Assembly (NCBI RefSeq): GCF_000306115.2
Contig: NZ_AKWX02000023.1
Span: 62,001-126,000 of the forward strand
From: Leptospira wolffii serovar Khorat str. Khorat-H2
Lineage (GTDB): Bacteria > Spirochaetota > Leptospiria > Leptospirales > Leptospiraceae
Length of the DNA: 64,000 nucleotides
Reading direction: 5' to 3'
Below are positions 9,181 through 17,940 of this stretch, piece after piece (positions within the stretch are counted from its first letter, which is position 1; the number at the start of each line of letters is the position of its first letter). A model generated the notes under the pieces. The model did not search any database. It was not told where the DNA came from and was given only the letters and a program-made list of their open reading frames with translations. The translations under genes and the position numbers were made by a program.

Positions 9181-10149
9181 GTGGAAATATTCGTAAACGA
9201 TCAGAAATTAGAGAGCGTCATCGAGAACGAGAAGAATTTGGGCGAGGTCTTTGATGCGGTAGGTCGTTGGGTGGAAGTGAACGGCAAGTTCCTTCTTTCC
9301 TGCCTAGTCGACGGTGAAGAATTCCAGGCCGGAAAAATGCGAGGTTCCTCTATCTCCGAAACCGCAAAGATGGAGTTTTTCGTAGGAGAAGAGTTGGATA
9401 TTCTTATCAGCTCTTTGAACGAATTGGACGCCTATGTGGATAAAGTCGGGAATACTCTTTTGGGTCGCGATAGTTTGACTGAAAAGGAATCCAAGGAACT
9501 CGTGGATGGTTTCGGTTGGATCGAAAGCCTTTTGCAATCCGCCGGCAAGCTTCTTAAATTGAAATACGATCAGATCAAGCCAATGGGAACGGGAAACACC
9601 GTACAGGATATTCTTGCGGAATTGAATGCTCGCGCATCAAAGCTGGAAGGAACGGCGGCGATCGAGGAATTCTTAGAACATTTGCGAGACTTGAAATTGT
9701 TCATCATGGATTTGGTCGCTAGAGCTTCGGTACTCGATTTGGAACTTCCCACCCTGCGCGAAATTCTGGATACATTCATCAAAGCGGTACCCGCGCTCAA
9801 AGAAAGTTTCGTCAAAGTCAACGAAAGCTATCAATCCGGAAAGGACGAAGTTGCGACTCATCTTTTGACGCAATCCGTTTCCCAGATCAACGTATTACTC
9901 ACTTCGTTCATTACGCTGCGACAAAAATTGCCCGGTATGGACTTTTCCAAGATCCAAATCGAAGGCAAGAGTTTTGAGGAAAAGACAAACGAATTGAACG
10001 ATACTTTGGCTTCCGTGGCATTGGCCCTGGAGGAAAAGGATATCATTCGTGCAGGAGACATCATCGAATACGAGATTCCGGGGGCTCTGGACGAGCTGCT
10101 CCCTTTTCTCGCTAAGGTGAAAGAACAGGCGGATTCGATCCAGGTCTGA
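9181..10149 (+). CDS. Uncharacterised helical protein downstream of fliD
   Basis: 322 residues starting with GTG, preceded by GGAGG at a good distance. The N-terminal 75 residues look beta-rich with hydrophobic alternation; the rest is amphipathic helix (for example the stretch around LNELDAYVDKVGN and the region about 115-280), with no signal peptide or membrane helix. I do not recognise a named family. Its position directly behind fliD suggests a flagellar assembly factor or cytoplasmic chaperone in the place FliS occupies elsewhere, but it is three times longer than FliS. Function is inferred from context only. Confidence 0.8.
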   Translation: MEIFVNDQKLESVIENEKNLGEVFDAVGRWVEVNGKFLLSCLVDGEEFQAGKMRGSSISETAKMEFFVGEELDILISSLNELDAYVDKVGNTLLGRDSLTEKESKELVDGFGWIESLLQSAGKLLKLKYDQIKPMGTGNTVQDILAELNARASKLEGTAAIEEFLEHLRDLKLFIMDLVARASVLDLELPTLREILDTFIKAVPALKESFVKVNESYQSGKDEVATHLLTQSVSQINVLLTSFITLRQKLPGMDFSKIQIEGKSFEEKTNELNDTLASVALALEEKDIIRAGDIIEYEIPGALDELLPFLAKVKEQADSIQV

Positions 10150-10151
10150 TT

Positions 10152-11942
10152 TTATCCGGTAACTTCCAAGCAGAATAAAGTTAAGTCGTCCGTCATGACT
10201 CCGTCTCCATAGGATTCCGAATAGGATACTAGGGAGCGGATAAGCGCGTTCGAGTCCTGGTAGGATAGCTTTTTTACCGCTTCTATTAGGGTTGAGTTAC
10301 CCATAGGAATCCCTTTGGATCCTCTTACTTCGAATAATCCGTCCGAGTATAAGAGCAATCGATCTCCCGGTTTCAATTCCGTTCGGAATTCCTCCAAGAT
10401 AGGAGTTCCTACAGCGAGAAGGACTCCTCCTTTTCCCTCCAATTCCAGGGTTTGTCCGCCCCTAAGAAGCAATCCGGCATGATGTCCTCCATAGCTATAT
10501 TCTAATATTCTTGTGTTCGGTTCGTATCTTAGGTATACGGCGGATATGAAGTGCTGGGTTACTACGGAAGACAGCAAGTCGTTCGTGAATAATAGTCCCT
10601 CTTTCGGTTTACTTCCTTTGCGGGAGACGACACTGAATGCGATGGACGCCATGGCGGCCACCATTGCCGAGGAGATTCCGTGTCCTGAAACGTCCGCGAA
10701 AAGGATTTCCAGGCTTCCGTCGGTTCCTTCCACGCAATTTAAGATATCCCCTCCTACTCGATCATAAGGCCGGAAATAGGAAAAGATTTTGAATTTATCG
10801 GAGATGGGAAACTCACGAGTGGTGATTGTATCCTGTACTTCTCTCGCGATATCCAAGTCCCGGATTACTCTGGAATAGAGCATATTGATTCTCTCCGAGG
10901 CTTCCTTCTTTTCCGTGATATCTCTCAGAACGTAGACTTTCCCGACATCCCTTCCGGAAATAGGGATCTCCGATTTCGAGACTTCGAGATAGAGTGAGTT
11001 TGACCTAGGCAGAGAATACTCGTCTTCCGGTTCCGTCTCCCTTTGGATTTCTTTCTTCCTTTTAAAATCCATTCTGGAGAACGCCTTTTTGGTGAATCCT
11101 TCCAGGTAATTGGCAAGATTCAATTTCTCGGGAGAGGGGGAGTCTTTGGAAAATCCGAGCATCTCTCTCGCGCTCTCATTCCAATAGAGTAGATCGTCGG
11201 AGGTGGAAAGAAGAAGAACACCCTCTCTCAATTTAGAATAAAGTTGCAAAGCGATCTTCTCCAGTCGGATTTCCAAAAATCCGTATTTCGCGATCGCGAT
11301 GAAGATACAGATGGATTGTATCACGCTGGCGCTACCGCTCAAAGGAGGATAACTTAAGTCTCCTCTCGGAAGCCTGGGCAAAACGGTGGTTAAGAAACCG
11401 AGTATCGAAGTAAGCAAGGTTCCGAAGGCGAGCAGATAGCATTGTTTTCTAAATCCGGATTCTTCTTTTCTGGATTCGTAAATCAGAAGAAAGACGGCGT
11501 ATATTGCGGGGGCCACAATTAGAACGTTCAGGCTATAAGAATATAACGGTCCGGGGAGGAGAATGTCTCCCCAGTATTTTCTTTCCACTCCTCGGATGAT
11601 CCAATCCGTGGTAAGTGTGATCGGAAACACCGCCAGAGAGAGTCCTCTCAAAAGATACAGGGCTATATTCGGATTTTTGGATAGAAATGCGAATACGAAC
11701 TCCAGGAAAAGGGTTCCGCAGAGTAGCCAGGAAATCGAACTGATTTTGAAAATCCAAATCATCCAATGAGGAGGTAAAAAAGACCAATAGAGTATGATGG
11801 ACAATATCCAAAGGCTCAGATCTCCGGAATACAATAGATAAAGATGAACTACCCTATGCCTTCCCTTCAGAGCGAGAACGTACGTAAATAAATACAGATT
11901 AATGAAAAGAGCAGATAACGGAACGATTAAATAAGGATTCAT
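10152..11942 (-). CDS. 7TM-PAS-SpoIIE family protein phosphatase (second of tandem pair)
   Basis: 596 residues: seven predicted membrane helices in the first 220 residues (histidine-kinase-type 7TM input), a PAS-like domain (about 235-330), a short coiled coil, and a C-terminal PP2C/SpoIIE domain (about 375-595). Metal-binding motifs are VGGDIL, LFADVSGHG and LLYSDGLFEVRG. Such enzymes dephosphorylate STAS anti-anti-sigma proteins. Its ATG overlaps the stop of the upstream paralogue (ATGA at 11939-11942), so translation is coupled. Its own stop lies two bases from that of the convergent gene ending at 10149. Confidence 0.92.
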   Translation of the reverse strand: MNPYLIVPLSALFINLYLFTYVLALKGRHRVVHLYLLYSGDLSLWILSIILYWSFLPPHWMIWIFKISSISWLLCGTLFLEFVFAFLSKNPNIALYLLRGLSLAVFPITLTTDWIIRGVERKYWGDILLPGPLYSYSLNVLIVAPAIYAVFLLIYESRKEESGFRKQCYLLAFGTLLTSILGFLTTVLPRLPRGDLSYPPLSGSASVIQSICIFIAIAKYGFLEIRLEKIALQLYSKLREGVLLLSTSDDLLYWNESAREMLGFSKDSPSPEKLNLANYLEGFTKKAFSRMDFKRKKEIQRETEPEDEYSLPRSNSLYLEVSKSEIPISGRDVGKVYVLRDITEKKEASERINMLYSRVIRDLDIAREVQDTITTREFPISDKFKIFSYFRPYDRVGGDILNCVEGTDGSLEILFADVSGHGISSAMVAAMASIAFSVVSRKGSKPKEGLLFTNDLLSSVVTQHFISAVYLRYEPNTRILEYSYGGHHAGLLLRGGQTLELEGKGGVLLAVGTPILEEFRTELKPGDRLLLYSDGLFEVRGSKGIPMGNSTLIEAVKKLSYQDSNALIRSLVSYSESYGDGVMTDDLTLFCLEVTG

Positions 11943-13687
11943 TTGGAATCGATCTCCAGAGCCAGCATAGCAAGGTCGTCGTTATGTTTTCCTTTTCCGA
12001 ATTCCAAGGCCTTTCTTTGGGCGGCTTCCAGAAGGGATCTTGTGTCCCTGTCCGCCATTTGCCCTAACCATTCCAAAAATTCTTCGTAGCCTAGAATTTC
12101 CCCTACTTCGTTTTTCACTTCGTATAGACCGTCCGAATAAAACAACAGACGATCTGCAGGGAGTAAATCGAAAGAATAATCCTGCAGTTGCAGCTCCTTG
12201 ATTGCGAGTAGGATTCTACCTTCTCCTTCTAAAGGAAGTAGTTTGCCCTTTCTGAGAACGAGGATGGGGTGATGACCCGCGTAAGAGAATCGGACTCGAT
12301 TCTCGTCCGGATAATAGCTCGCGAATACGGCGGAAATATGATGGTGGAGTACGACCTTGGAAAGCATCTCGTGGATTTCGGAAAGGCTTTCCTTCGGGGA
12401 AAGCAATTTGCCCGATACGATTTGGAAGGTGATGGAAAGCATACCTCCCACCATGGCCGAAGCGATTCCGTGTCCTGAAACGTCGGCAAAGAGTATGTCC
12501 ACTCTTCCCGAAGGATGGTCTATGACTCGGAGCATATCTCCCCCTACCTTATCGATAGGTTGGAAGAAGGAATGGATACGATAGGCGCCTTTGTCCGGAA
12601 ATTTCTGGGTAATAATGGATGCCTGGGTGATTCTAGCGATTTCCAAATCGTTTACGATATGGGAATAGAGCTGGTGGATTTTCTCCTGGGCCGCCTTTCT
12701 TTCCGTTACGTCTCTCAGAAGATATAATGTTCCGAATTCCTGGTCGGAGATACGAATGTCGGATAATGTAAGCTCGATGAAAGTTTGGCCGGATTTATTG
12801 GATAACTGATAATCCCTGGGAAAATGGTCCTGTTCCGGACGGAACCCGACGAAGTATTCTTCCGGTTTGAAGAATCCTTCTTTGGAAGGGGCCCCGTTCA
12901 AGATTTGTATGGCGGCCTGGTTCGCGAAGAAGAATTCCCCATTCTCCTTAGTGAGTACGATTCCGTCGTGTATATCCCGGAATAATTCGATCGCGATTCT
13001 TTCCAGACTGATATTTAGAAACCCGTATCGAGTGATTGCGACGAGCGTGAAGATGGATTGGATTGTAACCGCAACCGGAGTCAGCGGAACGGAGAGGAAT
13101 CTTCCCTGTTCGTCTAAATTGAACAGTTCGGTATAAATACTGATGCCCAAGGCGATGGCAGTTCCCAAGATCCAGAGATCGAGTTGACTTCTGATCTTTC
13201 GCTGGCGGGTTTGGAATCTTTCTTTTAATAGCAGGGCCAAACCCCAAATTGCGGGACCACTGGCCACTACTCCGCTGAACGCTACGAACAGAATTCCAGG
13301 ATCCAGTTCGTAACCCCAATCGTATAGAACGGAGCCTTTTATGATCCAATCTGTAGAGGCGGTGATCAGAATGGTTCCGATGACAGCGAATCGGAAAAAA
13401 GGGAGAACGATTTTTGAACGAATGTTTAAAAAACTGTAAACGGTTTCCAAATAGAATAAGCCAGTAGGAAGCCAGGTAAAACAGGAAAGTTTGAAGATAG
13501 GAGTCATCCATTCCGGAGGAAACATGCTCCAGTAAAGGATATAGGAAAGCAGCCAAAGATCTATGAATAGGGCGAATCTCAGGAAGTCCCGGATTACGGC
13601 GCTTCGGAACCTTCTAGCGAAAACGTATGAAATTAAGAGAGTATTTGTGATTAAAGCGCTTATAGGGAGAAAAAGGTAATAATTCAT
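11939..13687 (-). CDS. 7TM-PAS-SpoIIE family protein phosphatase (first of tandem pair)
   Basis: Same architecture as its neighbour and clearly a tandem paralogue: seven membrane helices, a PAS-like domain, then SpoIIE/PP2C motifs VGGDML, LFADVSGHG and FYSDGLYEV. The frame extends to a TTG at 13735, but the ATG at 13687 aligns with the start of the paralogue (MNYYLFLP against MNPYLIVP), so I place the start there. It is predicted to sit in the inner membrane and switch on a partner-switching sigma or c-di-GMP type circuit. A STAS protein is encoded 2.4 kb away at 16084-16416. Confidence 0.9.
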   Translation of the reverse strand: MNYYLFLPISALITNTLLISYVFARRFRSAVIRDFLRFALFIDLWLLSYILYWSMFPPEWMTPIFKLSCFTWLPTGLFYLETVYSFLNIRSKIVLPFFRFAVIGTILITASTDWIIKGSVLYDWGYELDPGILFVAFSGVVASGPAIWGLALLLKERFQTRQRKIRSQLDLWILGTAIALGISIYTELFNLDEQGRFLSVPLTPVAVTIQSIFTLVAITRYGFLNISLERIAIELFRDIHDGIVLTKENGEFFFANQAAIQILNGAPSKEGFFKPEEYFVGFRPEQDHFPRDYQLSNKSGQTFIELTLSDIRISDQEFGTLYLLRDVTERKAAQEKIHQLYSHIVNDLEIARITQASIITQKFPDKGAYRIHSFFQPIDKVGGDMLRVIDHPSGRVDILFADVSGHGIASAMVGGMLSITFQIVSGKLLSPKESLSEIHEMLSKVVLHHHISAVFASYYPDENRVRFSYAGHHPILVLRKGKLLPLEGEGRILLAIKELQLQDYSFDLLPADRLLFYSDGLYEVKNEVGEILGYEEFLEWLGQMADRDTRSLLEAAQRKALEFGKGKHNDDLAMLALEIDSK

Positions 13688-13837
13688 AGGCCCGACGCTG
13701 CGAGGCATCGTAACCGAATTGGACGACGGAATCAATCCCGAATGAAATTGCGACGGAGCTTTTCTGGGCTAAAAAAGCCAGATTTTCAGGGTCCGGAAAA
13801 TTCTATCCGAATCGCTTCGCCGGACCGGGAAAATAGT

Positions 13838-13866
13838 TTGCGTTAGACGACATTGTTTTAGATACT
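13838..13866 (+). promoter_or_regulatory. Candidate promoter for the zinc-ribbon gene
   Basis: TTGCGT at 13838-13843 and GATACT at 13861-13866 with a 17-base spacer, 41 bases before the ATG at 13908. It is a moderate match to the sigma-70 consensus and the only convincing pair in this 220-base divergent gap. Confidence 0.3.
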
Positions 13867-13907
13867 GGCGCAGCTAACGTAATGTCTTACGGCCGGAGAT
13901 AGTCGCC

Positions 13908-14477
13908 ATGGAAGCAGGGGATTTGTTCGGAGATTCGGAAAAAACCTCACCCTATCTGACCAAGAACTCCGTTGCTTTTATTCCTAAAGAGCCTCCCATT
14001 CTATCTCTCAAGGGTGTTACCCTCACCCCCGTATGTACTTGCCCCGAATGCGGAGCAGATAACAAGACTCCTTGGTCCAAATCCAGGGGAAGGCTCCGGG
14101 ATTGGGCGGCCTTCTTGGAGGAAGTCCAGGAAATCATCTGTACGAACGAATCCTGTACTAGACGTTTCGTGCACACGTATTTCTTCGAGTTCCCTCTCGG
14201 GATTGCGATCCTGAATAAATCCGCGGTTTTAAAGCAGATGTTGATCTGGTTCGAAACGGAATCCGGGCAACCGGTTTCAATGGGTTCCGAGGACGACGAT
14301 ATGAAGCTTTTGTGGGATCCCTTTTTCGAGTCTATCCCGGATTGGGCGGATCATATTCCTTTATCTTTATTTACGAATATACTCATATATACTCCGCCGG
14401 AAGATCTGGAGGGAGTGCTTTTGGGTAGAAGGGGCACTCCTCTATTCGGTGGAATCGGATGTAGGGAAGGGGCGTAA
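13908..14477 (+). CDS. Hypothetical zinc-ribbon-like protein
   Basis: 189 residues, no signal peptide. Two cysteine knuckles about 50 residues apart (CTCPECG near residue 43 and CTNESC near residue 80) could form a zinc ribbon or rubredoxin-like site. The remainder is acidic and mixed alpha/beta. A CGGAGA element lies about 10 bases before the ATG. Convergent with ribF, 9 bases apart. I do not recognise a family; it is probably cytoplasmic. Confidence 0.75.
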   Translation: MEAGDLFGDSEKTSPYLTKNSVAFIPKEPPILSLKGVTLTPVCTCPECGADNKTPWSKSRGRLRDWAAFLEEVQEIICTNESCTRRFVHTYFFEFPLGIAILNKSAVLKQMLIWFETESGQPVSMGSEDDDMKLLWDPFFESIPDWADHIPLSLFTNILIYTPPEDLEGVLLGRRGTPLFGGIGCREGA

Positions 14478-14486
14478 TTTTAGAAG

Positions 14487-15419
14487 TCAACGTTCGGCTA
14501 AAATCTTACGGGAGACTTCTTCGTCCGCCTTCAATTGGGAAACCAAAGCGTCCACTCCCGAGAATTTGATTTCTTCCCGGATCTTGCTTGTGAATAAAAT
14601 CCTAACCGTCTTTCCGTAAATATCTCCCGAAAAATCGAAGATATGACTTTCCAAACTTACGACATTGTCTCCGAAGGTCGGATTGTTTCCGATATTGATC
14701 ATGCTCGGATAGGTTTTGCCGTCGATTTCCGTTCTTCCAGCGTAGACTCCGATTCCCGGTAGGATCAATTCGGGTAATGGACGGACGTTTGCCGTGGGAA
14801 AACCGATGGCTCTCCCGCGTTTGTGACCTTCTACCACGGAACCGGATACGGAGAATTCCCTACCTAGGCATTCCTCCACTTCCTCGACTTTTCCGGATCG
14901 CAAAAGGGACCGAACATGGGAGCTGGAAAGTTTGGTGTTACCCAGAAAGACCGGATCCAATTTTTCCAATTCGTATCCGAGTTCCGAGGAGTATCGCTTT
15001 AGAAGTTCGTAATCTCCTCTTCTTCCTTTTCCGAAGCAATGATTGAAGCCTATCAGAATATGCTTGGCGCCAAGTCCGTCGATTAGAACGTTTTTCAGGA
15101 AATCTTCCGCCTCTATTTGCGCGAATTCGAGAGTGAATGGAACTACGATGAGCCAATCGATTCCGTAGGATTCTATCAACGTTTCCTTATCCGATTGAGT
15201 CGTGATTCCGCCGGAGTCCTTGTCTTTACCTAAAACTAAGGCGGGGTTCGGGTAATAGGTGACCACACAAGAAGGAACGCCTTTTTCGAGGGAGATTTCC
15301 TTGGTTCTTTCCAAGAGGGCCTGGTGCCCCAAATGAATTCCGTCGAAATTACCCAGAGTCACCACCGTAGGGGTGTTCAAATCCGTCTTTAGGTTCTCCA
15401 GACTTCTAAGAATTTTCAA
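14487..15419 (-). CDS. ribF: Bifunctional riboflavin kinase / FAD synthetase
   Basis: 310 residues, the usual length. The N-terminal nucleotidyltransferase domain shows TLGNFDGIHLGHQALL and a conserved GFNHCFGKGRRGD segment. The C-terminal flavokinase domain shows GRAIGFPTANV and the NIGNNPTFG and ESHIFDF motifs. It phosphorylates riboflavin to FMN and adenylates FMN to FAD in the cytoplasm. The upstream gap to the divergent gene is only 35 bases and leaves no room for an FMN riboswitch. Confidence 0.96.
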   Translation of the reverse strand: MKILRSLENLKTDLNTPTVVTLGNFDGIHLGHQALLERTKEISLEKGVPSCVVTYYPNPALVLGKDKDSGGITTQSDKETLIESYGIDWLIVVPFTLEFAQIEAEDFLKNVLIDGLGAKHILIGFNHCFGKGRRGDYELLKRYSSELGYELEKLDPVFLGNTKLSSSHVRSLLRSGKVEEVEECLGREFSVSGSVVEGHKRGRAIGFPTANVRPLPELILPGIGVYAGRTEIDGKTYPSMINIGNNPTFGDNVVSLESHIFDFSGDIYGKTVRILFTSKIREEIKFSGVDALVSQLKADEEVSRKILAER

Positions 15420-15454
15420 GTTTCCCTCCGCAGGGCAGTCGATATTCTAAAAAG

Positions 15455-16078
15455 ATGAACTGGCTCCGTTTTGCAATACTCTTATTCCTGATTCCGGCCA
15501 CTGCGGGCCAGGGTCTTTCCGGAGAGGAAAATCGGAAAACGAAAAATTTCGAGAATTTCGCCAAACCTATGGGAGGAGAATCCTATATCTCCGAGGATTA
15601 TAAGACTTTTCCGGAGCTCTCCGTTTGGGGACTGCATAACGGTTTGAAATTGGCTCCGGACAGAAAGGACCCGGCTCCGGGATCCGGAACGGGAAGGCTC
15701 TTCGATAACCAATGTAGAATGGTCCCCGAGCAAGGTTTGGAAGTCCTACTAATCGCGGATCCGGATCGGAAGGACACCATTTACGTCTATTTCGACCTGA
15801 CTCTTTTCGAAAGAACGGAGTACGCAGCTCGTTTGCCTGCGAGGGAACTTAGAATCTATGCCAATGGGAAAGAGAAGAGGATCGTGCGTTTTCCCGATTC
15901 CGGTTTATATACAAAGGCTTTGTATTCGGGAACTCCTCCCGTCTTTATAGAAGTGGATCCCTCCGAACTTGCTGACGGACGGTTGCTTCTGAAATTGGTT
16001 CCGATTGCCGGAGAAAAGGGAAGGTTCTGGGGAATTTGGGACGTTTTTCTTTCTTACACGCCCCCGGAATTCGGTTAA
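15455..16078 (+). CDS. Hypothetical secreted protein
   Basis: 207 residues with a classical signal peptide (MNWLRFAILLFLIPATAGQG) and likely signal peptidase I cleavage near residue 20. The mature part is beta-rich with several Lys-Arg-Phe strands. It divides into a short linker and a region resembling a carbohydrate-binding-like sandwich, but no family is recognised. Divergent from ribF and convergent with the STAS gene, 5 bases away. Periplasmic or outer-membrane-associated by inference. Confidence 0.75.
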   Translation: MNWLRFAILLFLIPATAGQGLSGEENRKTKNFENFAKPMGGESYISEDYKTFPELSVWGLHNGLKLAPDRKDPAPGSGTGRLFDNQCRMVPEQGLEVLLIADPDRKDTIYVYFDLTLFERTEYAARLPARELRIYANGKEKRIVRFPDSGLYTKALYSGTPPVFIEVDPSELADGRLLLKLVPIAGEKGRFWGIWDVFLSYTPPEFG

Positions 16079-16083
16079 GAAAA

Positions 16084-16416
16084 TTAAGGGAACTGGCTGG
16101 AGAACTCCGTTTCCGAGAGAGTTTGAAAATAGGAAGTGAGACCGGCTACTTTGAAAACTTTTTCGATGGCCGCTTTCATATTCGCTATGAAGAATTTGCC
16201 GTTCAATTCTTGGACATAATTCAACTGCTTGATGAGCATACCGATACCGGAAGAATCGATGTAATTCAGTTTTTCCAGATTGATGACTACGTTATTATTG
16301 TTTCGATCGATATTCTGTTCGAAGAAATTCTTGAGATCGATGGACGTATAAATGTCCAGGCTCCCGGAAAGGCTTACTATGTTTGTATCGCCGGATTTTC
16401 TAATGCTGATTTCCAT
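16084..16416 (-). CDS. STAS-domain anti-sigma factor antagonist
   Basis: 110 residues covering a single STAS domain: strand GDTNIVSLSGSLDIYTS, then INLEKLNYIDSSGIGML, where Ser56 of the DSSG motif is the residue phosphorylated in SpoIIAA/RsbV proteins. The unphosphorylated form sequesters an anti-sigma kinase. Two SpoIIE phosphatases (10152-13687) and two GHKL ATPase proteins (41495 and 45318) in the same window are candidate partners. Not in an operon with any of them. Confidence 0.92.
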   Translation of the reverse strand: MEISIRKSGDTNIVSLSGSLDIYTSIDLKNFFEQNIDRNNNNVVINLEKLNYIDSSGIGMLIKQLNYVQELNGKFFIANMKAAIEKVFKVAGLTSYFQTLSETEFSSQFP

Positions 16417-16534
16417 GATCTTCCCTTCCCTTTTCGTAGAAACCGGCCGGAATTCAACGAATTTTTAGGAAAAATCCGGGCTTTTTGACGGAATGGACGA
16501 CATTAGTAAGGAGGATACCTTCCGGATTCGATTC

Positions 16535-17227
16535 ATGAAGAAGCAACTTTTACTTATTCTTCTGCTAATTACCATGGGTTGGAATATTTTCGCCCAGGAT
16601 TTTGAAGCGGATGGTCAGATCAAAATTCTCCCCTATGAGCCGACTCAGGTTAAGGATATAGAGAGTCTGACCAAGGATATCAAGGACTTTCATAAGAGAA
16701 TCGAACAGATGCTTCCCTTCCTGAATAAAAGGAAAAAAATTATTGATAACGAATACTTCCAATTCGTTCCTGCTTTGGAGAATTTCAATTTTCCCGTGCG
16801 AGACAGATATCTGATCGATAAGAAGTTTTATCTCAAAGTTTCCGGAGGTCAGGGAGCTTTGAAATTGGAAGGAGTCCGTTTTATTACCCGCAAATCCTTG
16901 GTCACTAAACTCCGTCCCGTAAACGACGAGATCGGAGAGATGAAGAATGACGGAATCTCTTCCTCGGATCCTTCCACTATCGTTCTAATCGTAAAAAGAC
17001 GTACGGATGCGGGAACGAAGGAAGAAACCTTCAACTTGGCAAATATACGAAATCCTAATCAAAGAGTGAAATTCGTAAGATCCTATAGGGACAACCTCGG
17101 CGAGGTCGTTCGAGCCATAGATAAATATGTGGAAGGTACGATTCGTGCCGACTCCAAGGATGTGGACACTATGCTCGACGGTTTGGATAGCGGCGGTTCC
17201 TTCCAGGAATACGACTCGAATCGATAG
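16535..17227 (+). CDS. Secreted coiled-coil protein, possible flagellar-coiling-protein-like
   Basis: The frame opens at ATG 16493, but the ATG at 16535 begins a clean signal peptide (MKKQLLLILLLITMGWNIFA) ending at Ala-Gln. AGGAGG is at 16508-16513, rather far upstream. The mature protein (about 210 residues) begins with a charged helix (IESLTKDIKDFHKRIEQM) followed by a mixed alpha/beta part and an acidic tail. Small secreted proteins of this size coat the leptospiral flagellum (FcpA/FcpB), and this could be a relative, but I cannot verify that from sequence alone. Confidence 0.75.
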   Translation: MKKQLLLILLLITMGWNIFAQDFEADGQIKILPYEPTQVKDIESLTKDIKDFHKRIEQMLPFLNKRKKIIDNEYFQFVPALENFNFPVRDRYLIDKKFYLKVSGGQGALKLEGVRFITRKSLVTKLRPVNDEIGEMKNDGISSSDPSTIVLIVKRRTDAGTKEETFNLANIRNPNQRVKFVRSYRDNLGEVVRAIDKYVEGTIRADSKDVDTMLDGLDSGGSFQEYDSNR

Positions 17228-17264
17228 AGTACTATTCGGGATTTCCGGGGTCTAAATCCAAAGT

Positions 17265-17936
17265 ATGAGTCCGCCCTGGATCGATCATTACAGAGTTTTA
17301 GGCCTGAGATACGGAGCGAGCCCGGAGAGCGTAAAACATCGGTACAGGGAATTGGCTAAGATCTTTCATCCGGACAACCAGGGAACCGGTTCTCCGGATG
17401 TGTTCCTACAAGTCGTTCAATCCTACCAAATTCTCTCCCAACCGGAGGAGAGATCCCGTTTCGATCTGGAATTCCTCTCCAGAAAAAAAGAGGAGGAAGA
17501 TTCTCGTTCTCGCATCCATTGGATTCCTCCATCTAGGATTCAATTCGCAACCCAGGCGGTGGAATTCGCTCGTAGAGGGTTGCTCCGTGCGGGGATGAGA
17601 AGCAGGGATAGAAAAAAATACACCGGAATCTATCACGATATACGTATCTGTCTTAAGAAAGAGGAGTTTTCGGGAAGAATCTTCGCCGCCATTCCTCTGG
17701 TGGTCCGCTCCATTTGTCCGGAGTGCAGAGGCTCCGATTTGAATTGCGGGTCCTGCGGAGGAAAAGGGAGCTATAAGAGTTTTCGATATTTGAAATGGAG
17801 TCCCGAACCGGGTAGTCTTGTTCCGGGGAGAATCTACACTCTGGATCTTTCCGGATTTCGTCCCGACGCGTTTACTCATTTCAAGAAGCGGACCCTTAAA
17901 GTTAAAATTGAACTCTTCCTGGGCGGAAAAAAATAG
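17265..17936 (+). CDS. J-domain protein with C-terminal zinc ribbon
   Basis: 223 residues. Residues 5-70 form a J domain with the HPD tripeptide intact (AKIFHPDNQ) and the conserved ILSQPEERSRFD helix, so it should stimulate an Hsp70 ATPase. It lacks the Gly/Phe region and the four-repeat zinc domain of DnaJ. Instead a compact CPEC...CGSCGGKG cluster near residues 150-167 resembles half of a DnaJ zinc centre. The manA start follows 4 bases later, so the two are probably co-transcribed. Confidence 0.88.
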   Translation: MSPPWIDHYRVLGLRYGASPESVKHRYRELAKIFHPDNQGTGSPDVFLQVVQSYQILSQPEERSRFDLEFLSRKKEEEDSRSRIHWIPPSRIQFATQAVEFARRGLLRAGMRSRDRKKYTGIYHDIRICLKKEEFSGRIFAAIPLVVRSICPECRGSDLNCGSCGGKGSYKSFRYLKWSPEPGSLVPGRIYTLDLSGFRPDAFTHFKKRTLKVKIELFLGGKK

Positions 17937-17940
17937 GCAT

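Noticed and set aside
14420..15470. FMN riboswitch near ribF
   Set aside because: The upstream gap is only 35 bases and cannot hold one.
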